Assembly: GCF_036711975.1 (NCBI RefSeq)
Contig: NC_091972.1
Coordinates: 6,019,001 to 6,083,000 of the forward strand
Source of the DNA: Onthophagus taurus
Taxonomy: Eukaryota > Arthropoda > Insecta > Coleoptera > Scarabaeidae
DNA length: 64,000 bases
Direction: 5' to 3'
Shown: piece by piece, positions 1 through 10,900 of the stretch
How the letters are laid out: every line of letters begins with the position of its first letter
Numbering within the stretch: position 1 is the first letter of the stretch
Program-made: the position numbers and the translations under genes
Notes under the pieces: generated by a model
The model's input: only the letters and a program-made list of their open reading frames with translations
The model's database searches: none
Told to the model about the DNA's origin: nothing

Positions 1-1136
1 CCATAAATATTCCAGACATATGAGGCAACATTAAAACTCCAGATAATTGTACAAACTCTTTAATCCATGTTATTGCAGTGTACTAAAAATAAAATTAGTT
101 TTTAGGAGTATTAGAAACCATTTTCGAAACTTTAAAATTACCTGTACAATATTATCACTTTTATCTTGTGCATGTTCAATTAAAATATTAATCATACTAC
201 CAAAATCTACTCTACTAGGATTTTGTTTGATGCTACGTAAAAACTCTCCCAATACCGTATCACACATTTTTTTAACTTCAAGTACTGGATCTTCTAATAT
301 CCTAAATAACCCATCTAACATTTCCGGTAAATAAATAACTAGATCTATATCCGGAACAGCATCCAATACAGAAATCCATGATATAACAAATTGCCTAGCA
401 AAAGATTTTTTTGTATAAATTCGTTCGCGAAGCAATGGCATAAAACCATCCAAATCAAATGAATTACTCTCAGTTACAATATCCTACAAAAATAGTATCT
501 ATTAATAACAATAATATAAAAAATATTAGTATTTACATTACCTTTAATAATTTATCTAATAATTCAGAAGCGTTTTTTACATCTTGTTCAGGATCTGTAG
601 ATATTTTACATAAGGCATTAAAAATTGCAGCAAAATGTGGGAGAACAGCCCCTCTTGCAACTTTAACTACATTATAAAGTGATTCACAAGCGTAATATCT
701 AACTCTTAAATCGGCATCGGAAAAACAAGCTAAAATTGGTTTTATAAGTTCATCTGTATAGTCAGCGGAAACCTATAAAAAATTGATGCCTAAAAATCTC
801 CCTGGAGATTACAAAAAAATTAAAATAATCTTTACCTTTCCTAGCGCAATTGAACAAGCTGCAAGACCGATTAAACCACCTTTTTTAGCATTCGGATTTT
901 GTGACGTTGCAAAATCTTGTAAAACTTTTAATATTCGTTTGATTTGAATTGTGTTTTTAGTAAGTATAAACTCTTTCACCATTCTAAAAAATTAACAAAG
1001 TAACGAATCATTTTAAGAGGCGTTTTTCTAATTACTTTTCGACTTCTAAGGCTGCAAATTTTCTTTTCTCGTAGAGTTTGTCATGTAGCGCTTTCACACA
1101 CGCTAAACTTAACGGCGCAAAATCTTTTTCCGACAT
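1..1136 (-). CDS. Vac14: Vac14, N-terminal part (PIKfyve complex scaffold), cut by window edge
   Basis: Vac14 is the HEAT-repeat scaffold that holds the PIKfyve/Fab1 kinase and the Fig4 phosphatase together on endolysosomal membranes and so sets PI(3,5)P2 levels. The start codon is at 1134-1136 and the protein opens [20 protein letters not shown], a typical Vac14 N-terminus. Coding exons on the minus strand: 1136-1036, 983-836, 772-542, 483-142 and 82-1 (continues off the window). All introns are short GT-AG introns and every join keeps frame. Recognisable family segments include [45 protein letters not shown] and [20 protein letters not shown]. About 300 residues are visible of a protein that is usually about 700-800. 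Nothing is broken in the part seen. The ATG lies close to a short AT-rich divergent region shared with the next gene. Confidence 0.95.
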
Positions 1137-2192
1137 TTTTATTACTGAGATGAATTAGTTTGTTTACAAAAATTAAATTAGTTCATTAAAGTTTTTACTT
1201 TCGTAGACAATTTAATCTAACCTATAAACAACTGTCACTTGACATTTGACAATTAGTGTGTGATTGGTTGCGATTTAAATGACAATTAAATTGTTGTGAT
1301 TTTAAACTATTAATATAACTTGGAGTTTAAATACGATGTTTGGGTAAAATACTTTAATTTGTGAAAAGTATTATATTATAACATTAACGTAACTTATCTT
1401 TACTGATTTAAAATTAATTTGACATTTTATTGTGAAGTTGGCTCCGTTTTAAATTTACTTAATACTTGATATTTTTATTGATATAAATTATTTCTCATTT
1501 ATGTATAAATTAATTTCTTTAGTATTAAAAAAACATATTTTTTGGGTTGTATGATAATAATTTGAAATAAAACCCAACAAAAATATGATTTACAAATTGA
1601 ATGACGGTTCCGCCCTCTAGCGAATATCAGAAGTGATTTTATAAAAAAAAAAATTAAAATAACCAAAAATGTATAAGAAACTAAATTTTTGAAAATAAAT
1701 TTCGATTCATATTCCGTAATTTAACGATCGTTTAAATAAATAATACGACCCGATAAAAGGTATTCCCTTGGCGTGTAACGAAAAATTGTAATTGACAAAT
1801 AATTCACCTCACGTCATTTCAGTGAATGTAAACATGGCGCAGTGTTTTTGGCGTCTGCGATAACTAGATAAAAAAAATGCGTTTATGATAAGTGGGTTTT
1901 AATTTTTTTGGTTGAGGACAACGAGTAAATACAACATTTAAGACCTCATCAAAAATTCTGTAGGTACGAATTTATAAATATTCATTCATCCCCCCACCGT
2001 TTCAAGTCGATTTTCTAATAATTGACTTTTAAGACCCTCTCTCCAACAGTAGGTCAGTAGTTATTTGTATTCGAATAGAAATAAATAATTCATAACTCAA
2101 ATTCTCCCTTTATTTCAAGTAGGTTAATACAATTTTTTAACTAAATTACTTTTATGAAATTAATTTAAATTTTTTATTATTTTTTTTTATAG
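1137..2192. promoter_or_regulatory. Divergent intergenic region between Vac14 and the MARVEL-like gene
   Basis: No open frame of note is present. The segment separates two head-to-head genes, so both promoters and untranslated leaders should lie here. A likely 3' splice site at 2191-2192 precedes the first coding exon of the right-hand gene, which implies a non-coding leader exon somewhere upstream, but I could not place it. I saw no convincing TATA box or initiator and name none. Confidence 0.4.
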
Positions 2193-2279
2193 GTTATAAT
2201 CTCGAACTTGAACCCTTGGTGTATGGGCACTATGGATTGGGGACGGGCGAATGGGATGAAGTGGTAGTGTTGGTGGGTC

Positions 2280-4041
2280 ATGCAGTCTGATACAAGCAGA
2301 TACATCAACTCGGTATCTGATTTGTACGGAGACGACGAAATCGAACTGTTACTGCAAGACATCACAGAACTGGAGCCTCAAAGTTGTAAAGTGGAAGACA
2401 TCCAGGTATAATTAGCATAGTTGTTTCATAAATATCAGAAAATAGGTGCACCAATGTGTAAAATGTGGGTCGTTTTAGATTAATTGCATGGAAATACAGT
2501 GTGTTAATTAATTAATGTACCCGACGTCATCATTGCAAGTATGCAACCAATATCACAGTATAGGTGATTGCAAATACGATTTGTGATATTGGTTGCATAC
2601 TTACAATAATGACGGCGGGTACGATAATTAATTAACACACTGTACATATTTCTAGTCATTAAAATTATGCTTGAATGTTATTTTTGCATGCTTTCAAATG
2701 TATTTTTTAGGTTGTTTTATTTTAATAAAATTTTTTAAAGTTTTTTTATTTTATTTGATTTATATCTTTGCCAAACTCCTTCAAGGTATGTATTATTTTA
2801 TTACCATGTTCAGATCTTTATTTATTTTTTGGTTGTATTTACAGAAAAGCACGAAATAAAATAAAGTTATAAATAAGTACAGGTAGTGAAATATTTTTTT
2901 TTCTTTTGGGGGTCGTGTATGGAAGTGGTGTATGATGAGAGATCGATGGCACTAAGTGTGTGTTCCATGTCCGTGTTGTTGCAGGCCGGGGATGGCATGA
3001 GTTCTGTGTTGCAGGATTTTGAGATAGCGGGCAGCAGGACGGGAGCACTGAGTGCTGATTGCGCCGCTGGCGGATGCGAGTGCGAAACACCCCTTGGCAC
3101 CATCAACTCCTGGGACTCGCACTCTCACTACCGTAGGCGTCCCGCTTCCCCCGACATCTCCCTTTATTCAGGCGTTATCGTTTATTGTGACCACAAACAT
3201 CTCAAGACACCTACCGGAGTTGTTAAAGTTTTATTAGTTGTATGTAAAAATTGTATAAATCAAATTGACTTATTTTTTATACATTTTTTATTGTTGTGAT
3301 TTTAGATCACAACAGTGGCTTGTTTAGCGTGTCTTTGTACATCCGGTACGGTTAAGGTAGGTCTCTTTATGTTACCCTTAGCCGGAAGGTTGCGATTGAT
3401 GATGTTCGTTACCCTGCTCAGTATATTTGTAACATGTGTTCTACTGTTCCTTGATATTTCACAAATGGTGTATTTGTTCCCGTTTAATTGGGGAAAAGTG
3501 GTAAGTTAAGTATTACATGTTCAATAAAATAATAATTCCTTTCTTCATTTTTAGAATACATATTTATATTTATGCCTTAGTGTATCGTTCCTTATAGTCT
3601 CATCATTGATCTTCCATGCAATATTCCTTTCTGGGGCCTTAACATGGGTACCCAAATGGACTCATCAACAATTATTAATAACTGGGGTAAAAAATTGTTT
3701 GATAAATAACCACAAGTTTGTTGAAACAAAATTTTTAGTGTTTGGGATATGTTTGTTGTCTGGAATCATTAATAATAGCGCTCATCCAAAAATGGACAAA
3801 AGGTCCATACGAACCTGTTGCAGAAGACCCTAGTTTAACATTACAAGAACGAAGGCCTTCGACGTCTCAAGAATCAGATAATCATCGACAAGTTAATCAA
3901 ACGACACACAATTACAAACCGATTGTAAGATACCCGGCGGCGGTGGCGTCAACGTCGAGGCAACAACACGACTCCTCTAGTTATTTGGACGACGTGCAAC
4001 CGTGCTCTTCGAAAAGTGTGGATCAGTATAGGAACGTATGA
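2280..4041 (+). CDS. Four-TM MARVEL-like membrane protein
   Basis: Predicted protein of 336 residues from exons 2280-2405, 2985-3239, 3306-3500, 3555-3686 and 3739-4041, all joined in phase 0. The ATG at 2280 is chosen because an in-frame TAG lies shortly upstream in the same exon. The N-terminal ~115 residues are hydrophilic and acidic with a cysteine-rich patch (CAAGGCECETP). Four hydrophobic segments follow, around VVKVLLVITTVACLACL, LRLMMFVTLLSIFVTCVLLF, YLCLSVSFLIVSSLIFHAIF and GCLGYVCCLESLIIALI, ending in a basic residue pair and a ~75-residue Ser/Gln/Pro-rich cytoplasmic tail. This spacing matches MARVEL/CMTM-type tetraspan proteins, which act in vesicle traffic or cell junctions; the family call is inference from topology. 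The donor at 3240 (GTATGT) inside TM1 is the least certain junction. I do not recognise a specific orthologue. Confidence 0.75.
2495..2644. repeat. 150-bp hairpin MITE in an intron
   Basis: Nearly the whole segment is an inverted repeat. The left arm runs from TACAGTGTGTTAATTAATTA through a stretch containing AAGTATGCAACCAATATCAC. The right arm is its complement with only a few mismatches, around a ~20-bp loop near 2560-2580. The ends are TACAG...CTGTA, as in Tc1/mariner-type non-autonomous elements with TA target sites. It lies in the first coding intron of the MARVEL-like gene. A related half copy lies at about 15220-15297. Confidence 0.85.
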
Positions 4042-4932
4042 TAGTACTCGGTTAGAACCAGTAGTGACCTAACGATAGTTAGCCTTCGGATCGGTCGCCT
4101 ATTGTGTCTGTGTCTGCAATGGACGATAACGGCAGCAGCTTCAAGTGCTTAATGAATTCGAAAAGAAAAAATAAGTAATAATTGTGTCTTCGGATTAATG
4201 GAAAAACCTTCCGAACACCCCATTTCAAATCCTTAACAAAAAAATGAGTGTTTTCAATTCAATTCCGAGAAATACATATCTCTTTCACTTCCTAACAATA
4301 CTAACATAAAAAGAAAAATGTATATAGACTCCACAGAAAGAAATTAGTTTTATTTTAATGATTTTTTTTTTGTATAATTCTTTAACGTCAGTTTTTTAAA
4401 CTTTACAGTCAGTTTCATCTTATAAATCTTTTAAAATATGTCCAAACACAAATAATTAAGTTAAATTAATACTGTTTTTATTCTTGTGTTTTCTCTTCGT
4501 TATGTATTCTGATTGGGACTTTTTTTTATTATATTCTCGGCCCCATATTCAGGACAAATCTTTCCTGAGTCAGAGATCTAAGAACTGAACTAGTAGGTCT
4601 AGGGGGACTTCTCAGTCCCATTTGAGACAGATTGATCTGTTTGAGTTTGTTTTAAAAGATTTTTAAGATGAATTAGATAATAAAATTACAATAAAACAGA
4701 TTTTTTAATAATTATTTTAAAAGTTCGTTAAAGGATTAATGATGGTTGTTTAATTATGTTGTTGTTATTAAAGTTTTAAATTATTTTATCACAGTTTTAT
4801 AAAAACACCTAATATCATTGATCTGAATAAACTTAAATAATCATGTTCCCAAACACAAAGAAAAAGTAAAAACATAATTAAGATATGCTCTACATACAAA
4901 CATATGCACTTAATTCAATAATTTCCTGTATG

Positions 4933-5067
4933 TACAGGTGTTTATTTTTTAAGCTTGTCTCTTAATTAATTAATTGGATATAGAAGAATTTATTTAATAC
5001 ATAAATACTTGGAATTGATAGTGTCAAAGTAATAACGCCGTAGGGGATTAAAAAATAAACACCTGTA
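4933..5067. repeat. 135-bp MITE with 20-bp terminal inverted repeats
   Basis: The left end TACAGGTGTTTATTTTTTAA at 4933 is matched by its exact complement at 5048-5067. The interior is AT-rich with no coding capacity. The TA at each terminus fits TA-target (mariner/pogo-like) mobilisation. Confidence 0.75.
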
Positions 5068-5879
5068 TAAAGTGTACTTCTTTATTATTGTAATTTGTAA
5101 TAATATAATCATTGTCATACAAAAAAGCATTGTATAATGGATGAGAAATTGAAAACGAAATAATAAAAAAAAAATTGTAAATTGTATTGTCAACGCGAAT
5201 GTAGAGAAAAAGGAAATGGTAAATCTATTTTTCTTAGTAAAAAAAGTTGTTTGAGATTCTTAGGTTATAAAAAAAGATGATAGAAATGTTTTGATATAAT
5301 AATTAACGGTCCTATTAAGAAAATGCAAACTTCATTGATTCCATCAAATTTTATTTCAATACTATATTCAATATAAAAGAAGAAAATTAAGTTTAAAGTT
5401 ATGTTGCACAGGAGAAAAGACTCTTAAACTCGTATAATTAAATATTCCTCGATAGATATTATGTACTTGAAAGCTTTAATACAATTATTGATTGTTAACG
5501 ATTTTATGGCACTGTTAGAAAATGCACAGAAACAACACAAACTCACTATATTTAGATGGAATCAATGATAAATTCGTCGATTCAGGTTTTAGTTTTTTAG
5601 ATTATGAATTAGAATACAGTCTTCTAATCAATTGAAACAATTTTTGCAAGTGTTCAACAGAATAAGTAATATTTCGAGGGCAAGATAAAGATTTAAATAA
5701 AAAAACGAACTTTTTATGCACAAATATAAACTAATAATAATAATATAAATAATTTTATAAAAGATATAGTTGTGTTGATAATTTATAGATTGCTAAATTG
5801 TTAAATACGAAAAAAAAATAAAGATCATTGATATTCTTGCAATTTAAAAAGAAAAGAATCTGGACGTCGATCCACGTTG

Positions 5880-5995
5880 TACACAGGGTGATTTATGGAA
5901 AAACAAATAAAAGTAGATTCAGAATGAGAAAATATACCTCACAGTAATCAGTTTTTATCTATCGTTCCCTTTGTAGATTTTGTAAATCACTCTGT
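5880..5995. repeat. Small inverted-repeat element, about 116 bp
   Basis: The left end near 5880 (ACACAGGGTGATTTATG) is mirrored by the complement of ACAGAGTGATTTACA at 5981-5995, giving imperfect terminal inverted repeats of about 15 bp. The interior is non-coding. Old or marginal; could be chance in AT-rich DNA, but the ACAGRGTGATTTA core is unlikely to pair by chance. Confidence 0.45.
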
Positions 5996-7268
5996 ATCGT
6001 AGAAAGAAAACAAACCAGAAGATAGTTTCTAATGAAAATGTACTGCCAAAATTCCGAAAAAATATATATAATGAATAATATACATCTACGTGTGTGAGAA
6101 AATCACAATTTTCTCTAGGTGTTTCAGTATTAATTTTTGGATACCATAGCCGTTTTTGTTTGGTACCAGACAATCAGGGCAAGTTGACGTGAATTAAAAC
6201 AATTTAGATTCGATCGTTTTTACGTAGTGTACAATGTTTTAATCATTGTGTTCTGTATAGTGTGATTTTGTATACAAATATAATGAAAATAAATAAATAA
6301 AATTAATTTTGACATTTAAATTTCAAATTTAAAAGATAATTCAAATTTCTCCCGCAAGATTTATATCCATACCGTTTTCGTTTGACAATTATAGTTATGA
6401 ATGATTTTCTAACAGCATGCCCACAAATTATCTTACATGATGCCCCCCGAATCTTCACCAGAACGATATAGAAATACTTACTGGTATTTCCGAAAATTTA
6501 CTTTTACCTGCTGGGAAATAACATCTCCGTCTCTTAAATCTTGATAACCTAAAAGCTCCATTAATTGTTTCCTAGTAAAATCTTATTGAGTACATAATTT
6601 ATTCGAAAACAACTTTTTTCTATGTCCTAACCTAAAAAAAAAAGCCCCAAATTTGTTTACGTTTTGAGGCGCTATCTATAATTAACTGCGTGAATTTCAT
6701 CGTTGTCATAGCAACCGTTCAAATTTATAATGCCCGCGTTTTTGAAACCAATCAACCGCATTTTTAATAGCGTTGTCATGGTAACCGAACACCACAACAT
6801 TCATAACGTCACGATTTCGTTTTAACCTCAAAAGTTTACTTTTTATTAATTAAGATAAATTGCTGTGTTTGTGTTTTTTGTTAGTTTTAGTAGTTAATTT
6901 AAGGTAAGATTTGAATATTTACTACTTGAACGATAGATTAATGTTTATTGTGTGGCAAATGCCAATTTTTTTTTCAAATTTGTGACCTTGCATGGTAATT
7001 TTGAATTATATTAAGATTTTTTAAACATTAAAATATTATATTTGACCAAGTGTATAATATAATTTCGCGCCATTGAAGGTTAACATGAACACCAAAGAAC
7101 AGGTGTTTGGTGTAGCCAGTCAAATATAAGACTGTTGTAACCAGTTCCACATCACTTACCTATTTATACCTTTATATCTGGAATTTAGGACGTAGGAATG
7201 AATGATTTCTTTTTGTTAGCTTCGATCAATTTATATTTCCTAATGATTTGTTTGCTTCACCTGTGTTT

Positions 7269-7487
7269 TTATAATTCCGCACCACATATTGTGTAGCAGA
7301 GGTGCTTCATTATTTTTACGATTTCACGCAAAGATTTTCGTTTTATCTGAAATTTTATTATTATTTTTCTTTGTTCATTTGAAAGTTCGGTTGACTTTCT
7401 ACCCACTTCCAATTTTCCGCAATTTTTATAATAATTTTGACTTTTCAACTTTGAAGATTTTTCAACACACCACAACATAACACTCAA
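7269..7487 (-). pseudogene. Tc1/mariner-type transposase remnant (N-terminal HTH)
   Basis: A 72-codon open frame on the minus strand contains GRKSTELSNEQRKIIIKFQI followed by KSLREIVKIM. This is the pattern of the first helix-turn-helix of Tc1-like transposases (ELS-x-E-x-R-x-x-I ... K-S-x-R-x-I). No DDE catalytic part is seen next to it. It is an isolated fossil between two host genes. Confidence 0.6.
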
Positions 7488-7900
7488 AATTGTGACAAAA
7501 CACGTCTAAAATCTTCTATAACAGCAGTTATCTACACAAAAATATGCACAATTTTGCGACCTGTTCGAATACGGTTTTTGCTGTCAATAACAAAAATCTA
7601 TTGTAGCTCCATCTGTTGAAGAAAAATGTTGTTTAAAAAAAAATAAATTAAACTTCGTTATTTTTTGTGTATAAAAAATAAATATCAATTTTTAAGCTGT
7701 TGTTTCTTTTAGCTAATTAAATTAAGTATAAAAATAATTCAATTTAATATTATTTTCTCATTAAAAACTAATAATCGTTTCTCATTTACCACTGCAATGC
7801 TGCCAACCACAAGCGAACACCCTAAATTCCGCGCCAAAGTTTCATTTTTAGGTTATTTATTCCTTACAAACGTATCCTTTTAATTTTTTGTCTATAAAAA

Positions 7901-10900
7901 ATGTCTTACAAAAACTCATTTTTCCAATGGAAAAGTTCCCCCACGAAACAATACGATTTTGAATCTTTAAATTTAGATCCAAAAACCTGCATTTCGTACA
8001 CGTAAGTATTTTTTTATTTCAATCTTGATCAGCATTTTTCTAACTTACTTTGAAAATGTTTCAGCTCTTTTATATTAAATAACGAAAGTTATAAATTAGG
8101 TGATTACGTGTACGTAAAAGCTTCTAACGAAACCGTCATAGGAAGGTTGTTGTGTGCTTACGAGACTCGAGAAGTTAAAAATTGTTTTTATGGAGTTTTA
8201 AGAATTTACCGATTTGGTGATGATTTGTGTATAAAAAGCGATAAAAAGTTTATTGAAAACGAGGTGATTGAGGATGATGTTAAAAAAGATGTGATGTTGC
8301 TTGAAATTAAAGGAAAATGCAATGTTATTCTTGCAACAGAGGATGATTTTTTTGATGATATAATTCCGGGAACTTATATTCTTCGTTATAAGTTATTAAA
8401 TCACAAACTTATTTCAATATTTTCATCGGAAGCTATTAAACACACAAATGTATTGAATCAATTTAATAAAGTACTCACTCCAAATTGTTCCGTTACTTCA
8501 AAATATAAAGAAATTCCATATGTTTGTGATACAATGAAGCGTGTACGAATATCTGAAGCGTTTTTAACGCCCAAAAAGTTAAATGTTTGCAGGAATTTAA
8601 ATGAGTCTTTTGATGGAGCGAGTTCGCAAGAAGGAACACCCACATTAAATTATTCTTTGGTGGAGGATAATTTTGATACTAACCTTAAAATTAAATTACG
8701 TTTATCGAAAAATCAACCGATTGTTGCTCTAGATAAACTTAATGATAGTGAAATTAATAAATATATAACTAAAACTAATGAAGTTGAAACTTCAGTTAGA
8801 AGATCTACAAGATCAAAACAAAGAGTTTCTTATGTTGAAATGATTAATACACCACCAAGAAGGGGTAGAAAAAAAAGCACTGACGATGTCATTTCAATAA
8901 CAGACGAAGAAATTAATTTAACACCTTCTAAACGAAAAGTAAATTATGAAGAAAAAGATGTATCACCTAAAAAAATATCAAGATTGTCAAGAACAACACG
9001 AAGTTCCATTCAAGACACCCAAGACATTGTTTATACAACAAAATCAAACTATCAAAATCCATTAAAAATCACATTAAGTGCAAGAAAAACTAGAAATTCA
9101 ACCAAAGAAAATCCAATAATTGATGAAAAACATGAAGAAGTAACTCCGAGTAAACGAAAAACAGCAACACCTGTTAAATATAACGATTACATTTCTTCGC
9201 CACTTTTAAAAAAATCGATTTTAAAACAATCATTAACGAATAGCGTTGCAACTCCGAAAAAAAGTGTTTATTATGATGATGAATCTGATTCTTCGATAGA
9301 TTCCTTAGATGAAGCACCAAAGAAAAAGAAACAAAATATCGCATCTTTAAAAACTCCTAATAAAACGCCCAATAAAAATATGGCAACAACTCCAAAGAGT
9401 GTACAAAAAACTCCTGGTAGTCGCGCGAAATTAATACGAGACGGAATGATTACACCTTCAGTTCAAAGTAGAGCGACGCCGATTAAAATTGATAAAACTC
9501 CTTTAAACATGGCTAAAACTAAATTGCATGTTTCTTATGTTCCTGAAGTTTTAGTTGGTAGAGAAAAGGAGTTTAATGATGTTTATAATTTTGTTGAAGG
9601 GAAATTATTAGATGGATGTGGAGGGTAATTTCGTTGTTATGTTATTTTTATGTGAAAATTTAAATTTTTTTTATTTTAGATGTATGTATATTTCGGGAGT
9701 GCCTGGAACTGGAAAAACGGCGACTGTTACAGAAGTGATAAAAAAACTTCATTCACAGGTTCAATTACGTTGTGTACCTGGATTTGAATTTGTTAGCATT
9801 AATGGGATGAAATTAAGTGAACCTAGACAATCTTATGTTGAGGTAAATTTATTTTTAGGTTATGGTAATATAATAATAGTAATTTATTGTCTTCAGAACA
9901 TTACAATATTACAAAAAAGAACAACATTATCTATAACTAATCAAAATCCTACCCCTTTTCCCAGCCTCCTTACATTTCCTTGCTGTCACCACCTCGCCCC
10001 ATCCCTTGTCCCTGCTCTCCAGTTGTTTCCACATCTCAATCCTCTCTTTGCTTTTCCTGTTCACTTCTTTTGTTGAATACCCCACCCTTCTGCAGTATTC
10101 CTCCCTTTCTCGCTGCCCATAACGCCCCTTACTTGTCTCAATCCGTCTGTAGCACTCCCCAAGAGTTTACAATGCCCTCTACCTCAAAACGCACCGCACG
10201 CTTTCCACTCTTACCTTATCTTCACCTTCATTTCTTCCCTGACTATACATATATCCCAAAGTCTCCCTAGCCAACCCCAACACCCACCTCCAGTGCCTGG
10301 TCTGCACATCCTCTAAGAACCCTTGCTCCTTCCATCCCCATATCTCCACCCCATACATCATTACGTTTTTTATCAATCTCTTAAACATTAATTTACGTTT
10401 TCCAACATCTTTCCCAAAAATCCTCTCACCCCATCCCCAAACCTGTCGCATAACCATATTTGCTCTCGCAGCCAACATTCTAATATGACCTCCTTCCCTA
10501 TTGTTCTTTTTAAATCTGTACCCCAAGTATGTGTACTCCCTTACTTCCTCGATCACCCTCCCCTCCCATCTCCAGTCTTCCTTTGACCCCCTTTACAGAA
10601 CTTCATCATTTTTGTTTTGTCTACGTTCGCCTCCAAATTCTTCCGGCTAAAATACCTTTCCAGCGACCGCATCATTGCCCTCATCTCACCTGCCTCCCTC
10701 GCGATCGCTACCAGTTCGTCGGCATATACCAGTACGTGCACCTTCCTCCTTCCGATCACCACCCCTTCCATCTGTCCCCCGGCCTATCTGTCTTTTATGT
10801 CTGCAGTGTACAAAGCAAAGAAGACGAGACTAAGCGTACATCCCTGCCTCAATCCCTTTTTCGTCCAAAACCGCTCGCTAAGATCTTCTCGTACCTCTAT

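Larger units (their letters stand above)
4042..7900. other. AT-rich intergenic DNA with 3' UTR and small elements
   Basis: This 3.9-kb stretch between the MARVEL-like gene and Orc1 has no supported gene. The part after 4041 probably includes the 3' untranslated region of the MARVEL-like gene (several AATAAA-like hexamers), but no poly(A) site can be fixed. Two small inverted-repeat elements and a Tc1/mariner transposase remnant lie inside and are listed separately. The last few hundred bases before 7901 should contain the Orc1 promoter. Confidence 0.5.

Noticed and set aside
2867-3106. Minus-strand frames over the second exon of the MARVEL-like gene
   Set aside because: Antisense to a better-supported exon with matching splice sites and frame.
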